From: JBFHQE01 sp041592335
GTDB lineage: Bacteria > Pseudomonadota > Gammaproteobacteria > Thiohalobacterales > Thiohalobacteraceae
DNA: 64,000 nucleotides
Assembly (NCBI GenBank): GCA_041592335.1
Contig: JBFHQE010000001.1
Span: forward strand, 124,001-188,000
Reading direction: 5' to 3'
Made by a program: the position numbers and the translations under genes. The notes below the pieces were generated by a model, which saw nothing but the letters and a program-made list of their open reading frames with translations, had not been told where the DNA came from and ran no database searches. Shown here piece by piece: positions 32,900-41,389 of this stretch. How positions within the stretch are numbered: position 1 is the stretch's first letter; every line of letters begins with the position of its first letter.

Positions 32900-34393
32900 A
32901 TGGCACAACTAATCAGTTTATCGCGCGCGGCGCGCCTGGTAGGAGTCAAGCGAGCGACCCTGCAGAAACAGGTACGCGCGGGACAATTGCATACCTTCGA
33001 AGGTGAGCTGGATCTTACTGAGATACTGAAGCTGTATCCGCAAACCGATGTGGACAACAGCGGCATGATCGAACGTGCTGACCGCATCATTGCCCAGGCG
33101 CTGGGAAAAATTTCATCGGAATCTCATTCTCTGCCGGATGCAGAAATCCTGGCTGCCCGCGTGACCGCGTTAAGTCACGAGCTGGGAACTTCGCGGGCGA
33201 TGGTAAATCGCTATGGGAAACTGATGAACCAGTTGCGCGACAAGCTGGATGCGCTGGCTTATGCGTTGGGCGAAAACAGGGATTTTGCACAGCTCCAGAC
33301 CTGGTTTTCCGAAGCCATGCAGGATGTGCAGCGCCCATCCGGGTTGCCAGAAGAAGTACTGGCCACGGATACGTTTCTGCGCCTAATGGCCGCACATATT
33401 ACGTTGCATCCTTCCAAGCATGACTTCTTTGTCCAGGGTAAGGAGTCGATCCTGGAATCCGCGTTGCGAGCTGGTTACAGGGTGCAATACGGTTGTACTG
33501 ATGGCAGTTGTGGAAAATGCCGAGTAAAACTCAAGACAGGTAATGTAAAAAAGATTAAGTCAGGCCTGTCAGCCGAACAGGAACAGCAACTAATCGAAGC
33601 GGGCGAAATCCTGCTGTGTGCCAATACGGCCATTAACGATTGCCTGCTGGAAGCGAGGGAGGTGGATTCACCTGACGGTATAGAGAGTCAGAGCGTGCCG
33701 GTTACCGTCAGACGAATAGAAGAACTGAATAACTATATGCGAGCGTTGTATCTAACCCCGCAGGATAAAAAACGCCTGCAGTTTATGTCCGGTCAGTCAG
33801 CGGAGTTGGTCTTGCAGGACAAACATCAGTTGTTACCGGTTGCCAGCTGTCCCTGTGATGCTACCCAGATAGAGTTGCATCTTAAAAACGTGCCGGGAAA
33901 TCCTATTTCGGATTATGTGTTCAATGACTGCCAGGTTGGCGATGAGCTGAGGCTGCAAGGGCCCGCCGGAGGCTTTGTTCTGGATATCAACTCGGTGCAC
34001 TCGTTGATTTTCGTGGCGTGGGGCGATGAGTTCGCCGCGATCAAGAGCCTGGTTGAACAGGCGATGGCGCTGGATATGGCGGAAGAGATCTGGGTGTACT
34101 GGGTGACGCCGGGGAAGGTGAAACCCTATATGCATAATCTGTGTCGCGCCTGGGAAGATGCCCTGGACAATTTGAAGTACACACGGCTGGAAGCTGCGCC
34201 CAGCGCCTTCTCGGAATCCGTGAGCAAGCAGGAGCAACATGCCATCAGCGATGTGCTCGCGACCCTGGCCCAACAACATTACAACGTGCGCACGTATGAT
34301 TTTTATGTTGCGGCACCGAAGCATACATCGGCCTACGTGAAGCGTTACCTGATTGCGCGAGGCGTGCCCGAGGCGCAAATTCATCTGGCCTGA
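32900..34393 (+). CDS. Helix-turn-helix / 2Fe-2S ferredoxin / ferredoxin-reductase-like fusion
   Basis: A 497-residue three-part protein. Residues 4-45 (L-S-R-A-A-R-L-V-G-V-K-R-A-T-L-Q) resemble a small DNA-binding or MerR-like helix-turn-helix. Residues 55-165 are helical. A plant-type 2Fe-2S ferredoxin domain follows with Cys199, Cys204, Cys207 and Cys240 (G-C-T-D-G-S-C-G-K-C and L-L-C-A-N). Residues 265-497 look like a ferredoxin-NADP reductase domain pair, but the flavin R-X-Y-S motif is replaced by L-P-V-A-S and the nucleotide G-G-T-G motif by A-W-G-D-E-F. Electron transfer, sensing or a structural role are all possible. It sits third after two unknown genes and just before uvrD. Confidence 0.82.
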   Translation: MAQLISLSRAARLVGVKRATLQKQVRAGQLHTFEGELDLTEILKLYPQTDVDNSGMIERADRIIAQALGKISSESHSLPDAEILAARVTALSHELGTSRAMVNRYGKLMNQLRDKLDALAYALGENRDFAQLQTWFSEAMQDVQRPSGLPEEVLATDTFLRLMAAHITLHPSKHDFFVQGKESILESALRAGYRVQYGCTDGSCGKCRVKLKTGNVKKIKSGLSAEQEQQLIEAGEILLCANTAINDCLLEAREVDSPDGIESQSVPVTVRRIEELNNYMRALYLTPQDKKRLQFMSGQSAELVLQDKHQLLPVASCPCDATQIELHLKNVPGNPISDYVFNDCQVGDELRLQGPAGGFVLDINSVHSLIFVAWGDEFAAIKSLVEQAMALDMAEEIWVYWVTPGKVKPYMHNLCRAWEDALDNLKYTRLEAAPSAFSESVSKQEQHAISDVLATLAQQHYNVRTYDFYVAAPKHTSAYVKRYLIARGVPEAQIHLA

Positions 34394-34411
34394 GTCTGAT
34401 ACAATACGCGG

Positions 34412-36580
34412 ATGGATATATCGCATCTGCTCGACCCTCTGAACGACGCCCAACGCGAGGCGGTAACGGCTCCTCCCGGCCATGCCCTGGTGCTGGCCGG
34501 TGCCGGTAGTGGCAAGACCCGTGTGCTGGTGCATCGTATTGCCTGGTTGATTCAGGTCGAGCAGTGTTCGCCGTTTGGCATTCTCGCGGTTACTTTTACC
34601 AACAAGGCAGCGCGTGAAATGCGTGGCCGAATCGAGCAACTGCTTGGCATGCCGGCGGGCGGAATGTGGGTCGGTACCTTTCATGGATTGGCGCACCGAT
34701 TACTGCGCGCGCACTGGAAGGAGGCCAACCTCCCCGAAACTTTTCAGATCCTGGACTCAGACGATCAGCTGCGCATCGTCAAGCGCGTGATGCGCTCATT
34801 GGAGCTGGACGAGGCACGCTGGCCGCCCAAGCAGGTGCAATGGTTTATCAACGGCAAGAAAGACGAAGGCCTGCGCCCGCATAACATCGAGCACTACAAC
34901 GATCCCTATCTGAAAACCATGTTGCAGGTCTATCAGGCCTACGATGAATTGTGCCAGCGCAGCGGGCTGGTGGACTTTGCCGAGATCCTGTTGCGCGCCC
35001 ACGAGTTATGGCTGAAAAACCCGGCCGTGCTGGCGCATTATCAACAACGTTTCAAGCATCTGCTGGTGGATGAATTTCAGGATACCAACAGTATTCAGTA
35101 CGCCTGGTTACGACTGCTGGCCGGTGGCACCGGCCAGGTGTTCGCGGTGGGTGATGATGACCAGTCCATCTATGGCTGGCGTGGCGCCAGGATAGAGAAT
35201 ATCCAGCGATTCTCCAGCGACTTTCATAACACTCGTGTCGTCCGCCTGGAGCAGAATTACCGATCAACCGGCAACATTCTCGCGGTTGCCAATGCGCTGA
35301 TTGCGCATAACGAAGGCCGACTCGGTAAAAATCTCTGGACCGATGATCACGATGGTGAGCCGATCGATGTCTATCACGCCTTCAATGAATACGATGAGGC
35401 GCGTTTTGTCGTGGAACGGATTGAGTCGCGGGTTGATGCCGGCATGGCGCGGTCCGGCATGGCCGTGCTGTACCGCTCCAATGCGCAGTCTCGCATCATG
35501 GAAGAACAGCTTATGCAGCGCGGTATTCCCTATCGTGTCTATGGCGGGCTGCGATTCTTCGAACGCGCGGAGATTAAGGATGCCCTTGGCTATCTTCGTC
35601 TGGCGCATAACAAGGATGATGACGCGTCATTTGAGCGGGTCGTCAATCAACCACCTCGCGGTATTGGCGAGCGTACGGTTGAGACAGTGCGGAATACCGC
35701 GCGTGACCGCAAGATGTCGCTATGGGCCGCCATGCTGGCGGTCATTGATGAGAAGCAACTGAATGGCCGAGCGACCAATGCATTACGTGCTTTTGTGGAA
35801 TTGATCGATGGGCTGACGGATGAGATAGCCAGATTGCCGCTGGAAGAGCAGATGCAGCTGGTGATTAACCAAAGTCGCCTGATCGAGCATTACAAGAAAG
35901 AAAAAGGCGAAAAAGGTCAGGCGCGCATTGAAAACCTTGAAGAGCTGGTCAGTGCCACACGGCAGTATGAACCCAGTGAAGATGATGCGGCGATGTCGCC
36001 GGCGCAGGCCTTTCTGACTCACGCCGCGCTGGAAGCGGGTGAAGGACAGGCGGATGAATGGGAAGACTGCGTGCAGCTCATGACCTTGCATTCCGCCAAG
36101 GGGCTGGAGTTTCCACTGGTATTCATGATTGGAATGGAGCAGGGGCTGTTTCCTCACCAGATGTCGATGGATGAGCCGGGTCGTCTCGAGGAAGAACGCA
36201 GGCTTTGTTATGTCGGCATCACGCGTGCGCAACAGCAGCTGGTGATCAGCTGCGCCGAGCGCCGCCGACTGCATGGCAACGATAATTATGCTATCCCGTC
36301 GCAATTTCTACGTGAATTACCTAATGAGTTATTGAGAGAAGTCAGACCGCAGATCCAGGTCAGCAGGCCTTACCAGTCAGCAGAACAACGCCCGGCGGTT
36401 TATGCGATGCAGGATGAGGCTGCGTTACAGCTGGGGCAGCGTGTGCGTCATGCAAAATTTGGTGAAGGTGTTGTGCTGAACTATGAGGGTCAGGGCGCGC
36501 ATGCCCGGGTGCAGGTCAATTTTTCAGATGTGGGTGCCAAGTGGCTGGTGATGGCGTATGCGAATCTTGAGGCGTGCTAG
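34412..36580 (+). CDS. uvrD: DNA helicase II UvrD
   Basis: UvrD is the 3'-5' superfamily 1 helicase that removes incised strands in nucleotide-excision and mismatch repair. The 722-residue protein has Walker A L-A-G-A-G-S-G-K-T near residue 30, motif II V-D-E-F-Q-D-T-N, motif III V-G-D-D-D-Q-S-I-Y-G-W-R-G-A and motif V/VI L-M-T-L-H-S-A-K-G-L-E and Y-V-G-I-T-R-A. The C-terminus keeps the short Tudor-like end (G-Q-R-V-R-H-A-K-F-G-E-G). Length matches E. coli (720). It is the last gene of the likely pfkB-led run and ends at a bidirectional hairpin. Confidence 0.97.
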   Translation: MDISHLLDPLNDAQREAVTAPPGHALVLAGAGSGKTRVLVHRIAWLIQVEQCSPFGILAVTFTNKAAREMRGRIEQLLGMPAGGMWVGTFHGLAHRLLRAHWKEANLPETFQILDSDDQLRIVKRVMRSLELDEARWPPKQVQWFINGKKDEGLRPHNIEHYNDPYLKTMLQVYQAYDELCQRSGLVDFAEILLRAHELWLKNPAVLAHYQQRFKHLLVDEFQDTNSIQYAWLRLLAGGTGQVFAVGDDDQSIYGWRGARIENIQRFSSDFHNTRVVRLEQNYRSTGNILAVANALIAHNEGRLGKNLWTDDHDGEPIDVYHAFNEYDEARFVVERIESRVDAGMARSGMAVLYRSNAQSRIMEEQLMQRGIPYRVYGGLRFFERAEIKDALGYLRLAHNKDDDASFERVVNQPPRGIGERTVETVRNTARDRKMSLWAAMLAVIDEKQLNGRATNALRAFVELIDGLTDEIARLPLEEQMQLVINQSRLIEHYKKEKGEKGQARIENLEELVSATRQYEPSEDDAAMSPAQAFLTHAALEAGEGQADEWEDCVQLMTLHSAKGLEFPLVFMIGMEQGLFPHQMSMDEPGRLEEERRLCYVGITRAQQQLVISCAERRRLHGNDNYAIPSQFLRELPNELLREVRPQIQVSRPYQSAEQRPAVYAMQDEAALQLGQRVRHAKFGEGVVLNYEGQGAHARVQVNFSDVGAKWLVMAYANLEAC

Positions 36581-36588
36581 TTAAAAGC

Positions 36589-36615
36589 ATGCCCTCCGGT
36601 TGATCCGGAGGGCAT
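36589..36615. terminator. Bidirectional hairpin between uvrD and the fibronectin-repeat gene
   Basis: A perfect 11-base stem ATGCCCTCCGG/CCGGAGGGCAT with a five-base loop lies between convergent genes. On the minus strand it is followed by GCTTTTAAC, giving a short T-tract; on the plus strand T residues are sparse. Confidence 0.7.
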
Positions 36616-36624
36616 GGTAGTTCG

Positions 36625-37971
36625 TTAATTGACCGTAAAGACGGCCTCACTTGAGTAAGGGCTTTCCAGGCCTGAGCTATCGACTGTAGTCAACACGAAG
36701 TAGTGGTTACCTGCAGCCAAGCCTTCAAACACATGTGAAGTGTCGCTTGGGTTTGTAATTTCCACAGTATCAGTATATTGACCGGACTGCTCTCCACGAT
36801 AAATCTTGAACTTGGCGATTTCGCTCAAGGCCAATGCGCTGCCATCGTTACGGGTGGAAGGCGCAACCCAGCTGACTGTTGCAGTATAAGTTAGCGGAGT
36901 TGCAGTAGTGCTTGTTTCTGGTTCGGAAAGAATTTCATTAGTGCTTGAAATATCGGTTACTGATGTAGCTTCTCCTGAATCGATGGTCATGCTAGCTTCA
37001 GTCGAATAGACGCTTTCTGCACCGGTATTATCGATGGTGGTTATAGCAAAATAGTGTTCGCCTGCATCCAGATTGCTGAATATATGACTAGTAGTGCTGG
37101 GATCAGTTATTTCGACTGAGTCGGTGTAGATTCCTGATTTGTTGCCGTGATAGATCACAAACTTGGCAATTTCACTTAACGCAAGAGGGCTGCCGTCAGA
37201 GCGAGTTGCAGGAGCAACCCAGCTGACGGTGGTAGTTGCTACCGTCTGGGCTTCAGCTTCTGCTTGGGCCAGTGCCTCGGCTTCTGCCTGAGCCTGGGCT
37301 TCAGCTTCTGCTTGGGCCAGTGCCTCGGCTTCTGCCTGAGCCTGGGCTTCAGCTTCTGCTTGGGCCAGTGCCTCGGCTTCTGCCTGAGCCTGGGCTTCAG
37401 CTTCTGCTTGAGCCAGTGCCTCGGCTTCCGCCTGGGCTTGCGCTTCAGCTTCTGCTTGGGCCAGTGCCTCGGCTTCTGCCTGGGCCTGAGCTTCAGTTGC
37501 AGCTGTAATGGCTTCCTGCTCAAGAGCTAATTGATAGCTTTGTTCCAGGGTGTAGATGGTTTGTTCAAGAGCGGCAATTTGTTGTGAAATAGCCTGCAAT
37601 TCGGTTTTCAATGATGTGCGTAATTCATCATATTTAAGATAGCGGTAACGCATTTTTCTGTAGAAACGTTTATTTTTAGCGGACTGCATCTTGTCGTAGT
37701 AATAATTGGCCAAACGATCCGCTTCAATATACTCGGCCTCTACGGTGGCGTAATGGCTGTTGAGTTGAGTGAGATTATCCTCGGCTGCAGTAATCTGGGT
37801 GAGGATTTCTGAGGAGTCTGCGGTGTTAACATATGCATGGGCATTGAAGCTTATCAGAGCGATAACACAAACCATCATCGCTACACGGATGATGTTATGC
37901 AGAGAGCCTGTTCCGTTCCGTTGAATCTTTTCATTCTGTCCTGTGAATGAATAATTCATAGTTGTATTCAT
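36625..37971 (-). CDS. Secreted coiled-coil protein with Ala/Glu/Gln repeats and two fibronectin III domains
   Basis: The 448-residue protein has a hydrophobic signal segment ending S-F-N-A-H-A (likely cleavage near residue 46), after an unusually long N-region, so the true start may lie downstream of the first ATG; a second ATG is four codons later. Residues 55-160 form a charged coiled coil. Five copies of a 16-residue A/E/Q repeat follow. The C-terminal half holds two closely similar fibronectin type III-like domains sharing S-W-V-A-P, L-A-L-S-E-I-A-K-F and Y-T-D. No membrane anchor or sortase motif follows. The function is unknown; a periplasmic or cell-surface structural protein is likely. 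Confidence 0.82.
   Translation of the reverse strand: MNTTMNYSFTGQNEKIQRNGTGSLHNIIRVAMMVCVIALISFNAHAYVNTADSSEILTQITAAEDNLTQLNSHYATVEAEYIEADRLANYYYDKMQSAKNKRFYRKMRYRYLKYDELRTSLKTELQAISQQIAALEQTIYTLEQSYQLALEQEAITAATEAQAQAEAEALAQAEAEAQAQAEAEALAQAEAEAQAQAEAEALAQAEAEAQAQAEAEALAQAEAEAQAQAEAEALAQAEAEAQTVATTTVSWVAPATRSDGSPLALSEIAKFVIYHGNKSGIYTDSVEITDPSTTSHIFSNLDAGEHYFAITTIDNTGAESVYSTEASMTIDSGEATSVTDISSTNEILSEPETSTTATPLTYTATVSWVAPSTRNDGSALALSEIAKFKIYRGEQSGQYTDTVEITNPSDTSHVFEGLAAGNHYFVLTTVDSSGLESPYSSEAVFTVN
37246..37494 (-). repeat. Coding minisatellite, 48-bp unit, about five copies
   Basis: Five in-frame copies of a 48-base unit encode E-A-Q-A-Q-A-E-A-E-A-L-A-Q-A-E-A, plus a partial copy. Units differ by a few synonymous or near-synonymous changes; the central ones are nearly identical. 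Because 48 is divisible by 3, copy-number change would keep the frame. The array is part of the fibronectin-repeat protein gene and is not a CRISPR: units are tandem with no spacers. Confidence 0.92.
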
Positions 37972-38199
37972 TGAGGTGTACCTTCAGTTTTGACTGACGA
38001 GTGACACCAACAATACGGATTGCAAACAAAGTTAATGTGAGTGTGTTCACAATGTTTCGCGCAATTTATTAACGTGAAAAATTTATTACAATCATCAAGT
38101 TCTAATGAGTCTTTTCTTTAGGAGAAAAATGTTAAACAGCGCACATTTTTCTAATCGGCAAGATTAAATTCGGGTGAATTTTGCGAGAATGGCAGTTGG

Positions 38200-38230
38200 A
38201 AAAAAAGAAATCCTCCTTCCCTGGAGGATT
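38200..38230 (-). terminator. Terminator of the PAS-GGDEF-EAL gene
   Basis: On the minus strand AATCCTCC/GGAGGATT form an 8-base stem with a six-base loop followed by TTTCTTTTTTT. It starts directly after the end of the gene. Confidence 0.85.
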
Positions 38231-38237
38231 GAAGATG

Positions 38238-41102
38238 TCACTGTTTTAACTGGGTGACGTTGTCGTAATGGGGTAAAGTCAGGTTGATGAGGACTTCCTT
38301 CGGTTTGCCGATGTGGTTTCCCTGCGCGAAATCAACACCATACTGTTTCAACAGCTCCATGGTGGCCTGGTCTTCGACATATTCTGCCACCGTTTTTTTG
38401 CCGAGGGCATGCGCAATCTGGTTCATTGACTGAACCATGGCCTGGTCAACGGCTTCATCAGCCAGGCCCTGTACAAATGAACCATCGATCTTGAGTTTGT
38501 CGACAGGCAGGTGCTTCAGGTAGCTGAACGAGCTGAAGCCTGAACCGAAATCATCCAGTGCGAACTGGCAGCCAATGTTCTTGAGCGCGGTGATGAACTT
38601 TTCCGCGGCGTTAAGATTGGCGATGGCCGCCGTTTCGGTGATCTCGAAGGTGAGCCAGTGAGGATCGAGGCCGGTTTCGCTTAGCAGCTCCTGAATGGTT
38701 GGCAGTAATAGTTCGTCCTCGAATGCCTTGCCCGACAGGTTAATTGAAAAACCGACCGATGCGCCGCGGTTATGGTGTTCCGCCAGTTGGCGGATGGCGC
38801 GTGCGACAATCCAGCGGTCCACGCTGTGGATCAGACCAAAGCGTTCGGCGGCAGGCATAAAACCGCCGGGCAGGATGATCTGGCCATCGTCGCAAACCAT
38901 GCGTACCAGCACTTCGTAATTATCAATCTGACCCGTGTTGACCGAAACGATGGGCTGATAAACCAGCTGGAAGCGATCATTTTCCAGCATTTCGCGTACT
39001 CTCGCTGCCCAGCCCATGTCCTCGGCCATGCCTGCCTTGTTGCTGTCATCCGGGTTATAGATATGTACCCGGTTACGACCGTTGGTCTTGGCAACATTGC
39101 AGGAAAGGTCGGCATGCGACAGTACCTCGTCGGCGCTCTCGACATAGTGATCGATCAATGCACCGCCAATACTGCAGGTGACATTGAACGATTTGCCGTC
39201 ATAGAAAAATTTATAATCCTCGAACAGCTGGCGAAAGTTCTCACCGACTTTGGGCGCTTGCTCGCGGTCGACATCGTAGACCAGCAGGGTGAATTCATCG
39301 CCGCCAAAACGGGACAGCAGGTCGCCATCGCGCACATGCGAACCGAGCATGGTGCTGATTTCCACCAGCAGTTTGTCGCCGGCGGCATGGCCCAGTGTGT
39401 CATTAATATATTTGAACTGATCAAGATCGATATAGAACAGGGTACAGGCTGCGCCATGGCGAGCAACACGCGCCACGGTTCGTTCCAGCTCCTGCTGGAA
39501 GTAATGGCGATTAAACAGGCCGGTCAGTGAATCATGTTCGGCCTGGTAGGAGAGCTGTTTCTGGAATGCTTTCTGTTCCGAAATGTCGCGCGCCGTACCT
39601 GAAATATGCACTACCTTGCCGTCGTCATCGAAATGCGCGCGGGCATTGAAACTGAGATGGTGAGGGCGACCATTACGGTCGGTGTGCATGGTTTCATACT
39701 GTACCAGTTCCTCGCCGGACAGTATCTGCTTGAAAGCTTCATCGTCACGTTCGAGGTTTTCCTGGGTCTGGAATTCTTTCATGTGTCGCCCGATCATTTC
39801 ATTGGGGAGATGACCATAGATCGACAGGCTGGCACCGTTGAGATAGGTCCAGTTCCCTTCAGGGTCCATGCTCCAGACCAGGTCATGCGCGGTTTCCACC
39901 AGGTCGCGATAGCGTGCCTCGGCAGTCATCAGCTGATCCTCCGCCTGCTTGCGTTTGGTGATATCGGCCACCAGGCAGGTGAACATATGCTGATCGCGTA
40001 ACCGCATTTCGCTAACGCGTACCGATACGGGGATCGGTTTGCCGTTGCGATGCATGCCGGTGGTTTCCAGCTCGCTGCTGGTGATCGGAGGGGTATTGTC
40101 CGCATGCACAATATGCGGTAGCAGCCAGCCGAGCGGTTTGCCGCGAATTTCGTTGGCCAGAAAACCGAATAACTGCTCGGCGGCCGGGTTGAAGGTGTCG
40201 ATGGTGCCCCTGTCGTTCACCACGATAATCCCTTCAGCAGCAGTATCTACAACAGCACGCATATGAGACTCCTGATCGCCAAGACGCCGGAACAACTTGC
40301 CCAAGGTTTGTGTGAGATAGCCTATTTCATCGGTAGATTGTGGTTTCAGACGCGCCAGTTCGCTGTGCGTGGAGGCGCCGCTGCGTGTCAGCATCTCTTC
40401 CACGGGCTGCAGTGATTGTTGAATACTGCGCATGGCAAACAGGGTCGCGGTAATAGTGGCGACCGCCAGTAGACTCCAGATCAGCGTGGGTTCAAGGCCG
40501 ATGGCGCCGGTGGTGGTGTAGTGATAATTGAGCAGTACCGCATAACCCAGCAAAGGGGTCAGGCCAGTGAGTAACTTGATTTTGCTTTTCAGGCTGACCA
40601 GTACGCCGGGTAAACCCAGGTGTGCGACCAGGTGACCGAGCTGATCCAGGGCATACAGGTAACTGGGCAAGCCGATCAGTGCCGCTGTGGCCAGTTGCAG
40701 CAACAGTACATCGAGTAGCGCGTTGTGCTGGATGCTGGCTGGTGCGCCATTCAACGAGGTCAGCATCAGGACGGGTGCGGTGAAGGCGTATAGCAGGAAA
40801 AATCCCCAGTACTCACGGGTGAACCGGGCCAGGCGGCGGTGCAGGTGGTCGGGCGCAACGCTCTGCTCGCCGGCCTGTTGAATCCAGTCCAGGAATGGGC
40901 GGAGGTAGCGATGGAAATGTCGACCGCCCCAGAACAGGAGCGCCAGGGCAAACAGCGGCAGTACACTGAAAGCCACTTGCTGCAGGTCGATGAGCCCGAA
41001 GATGCGGGCGATTCCCAGTCCGAGTACGGGGGTGAGGGCAAATCCGGCCATGATCCAGGCCGCGAAACGCCGGTTAATCCGGTCGAGGTCTTGGTTATTC
41101 AC
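38238..41102 (-). CDS. Membrane PAS-PAS-GGDEF-EAL cyclic-di-GMP protein
   Basis: A 954-residue protein with about six hydrophobic helices in residues 12-230, a HAMP-like linker, two PAS domains (about 285-390 and 400-520), a GGDEF domain and an EAL domain. The cyclase motif G-G-D-E-F is intact at residues 600-604 with an R-X-X-D inhibitory site (R-D-G-D) five residues before it. The EAL motif is E-V-L (residues 730-732), an accepted variant, and D-D-F-G-S-G-F-S-S is intact, so both making and breaking c-di-GMP are possible. It probably senses a membrane or redox signal through the N-terminal region. The gene stands alone and is divergent from the TRAP binding protein gene. Confidence 0.93.
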   Translation of the reverse strand: MNNQDLDRINRRFAAWIMAGFALTPVLGLGIARIFGLIDLQQVAFSVLPLFALALLFWGGRHFHRYLRPFLDWIQQAGEQSVAPDHLHRRLARFTREYWGFFLLYAFTAPVLMLTSLNGAPASIQHNALLDVLLLQLATAALIGLPSYLYALDQLGHLVAHLGLPGVLVSLKSKIKLLTGLTPLLGYAVLLNYHYTTTGAIGLEPTLIWSLLAVATITATLFAMRSIQQSLQPVEEMLTRSGASTHSELARLKPQSTDEIGYLTQTLGKLFRRLGDQESHMRAVVDTAAEGIIVVNDRGTIDTFNPAAEQLFGFLANEIRGKPLGWLLPHIVHADNTPPITSSELETTGMHRNGKPIPVSVRVSEMRLRDQHMFTCLVADITKRKQAEDQLMTAEARYRDLVETAHDLVWSMDPEGNWTYLNGASLSIYGHLPNEMIGRHMKEFQTQENLERDDEAFKQILSGEELVQYETMHTDRNGRPHHLSFNARAHFDDDGKVVHISGTARDISEQKAFQKQLSYQAEHDSLTGLFNRHYFQQELERTVARVARHGAACTLFYIDLDQFKYINDTLGHAAGDKLLVEISTMLGSHVRDGDLLSRFGGDEFTLLVYDVDREQAPKVGENFRQLFEDYKFFYDGKSFNVTCSIGGALIDHYVESADEVLSHADLSCNVAKTNGRNRVHIYNPDDSNKAGMAEDMGWAARVREMLENDRFQLVYQPIVSVNTGQIDNYEVLVRMVCDDGQIILPGGFMPAAERFGLIHSVDRWIVARAIRQLAEHHNRGASVGFSINLSGKAFEDELLLPTIQELLSETGLDPHWLTFEITETAAIANLNAAEKFITALKNIGCQFALDDFGSGFSSFSYLKHLPVDKLKIDGSFVQGLADEAVDQAMVQSMNQIAHALGKKTVAEYVEDQATMELLKQYGVDFAQGNHIGKPKEVLINLTLPHYDNVTQLKQ

Positions 41103-41389
41103 GAGGGCGCAATCCTATGGAAATGGTGGGGGATGCGACGACTCCGATGCTAAAATCGGTATTTTTGCTATGACGTATAAGAAAAATATTATATTTCAGT
41201 ATCATATCCACGCTTATAAATGCGATTTCGGAATATCATGGCATAACTACACATGAATGCAAGCATTTCGTCAAAAAAATATCACCAAAGCTTTGACGCT
41301 TCATAAGCAGAACCCGGGACGCAACTGCTCGGAAAATCAGTACAATGCCGAGATTGCGAAAATTGCCAGACCAGAACCAAGGGGGAGCC

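Noticed and set aside
37246..37494. Possible CRISPR array
   Set aside because: The repeats are directly tandem with no unique spacers, encode a continuous protein segment, and no cas genes are present.
37236..37530. Several overlapping frames of about 90 codons on both strands
   Set aside because: They are translations of the 48-bp minisatellite in other frames; low complexity with period 16 residues.
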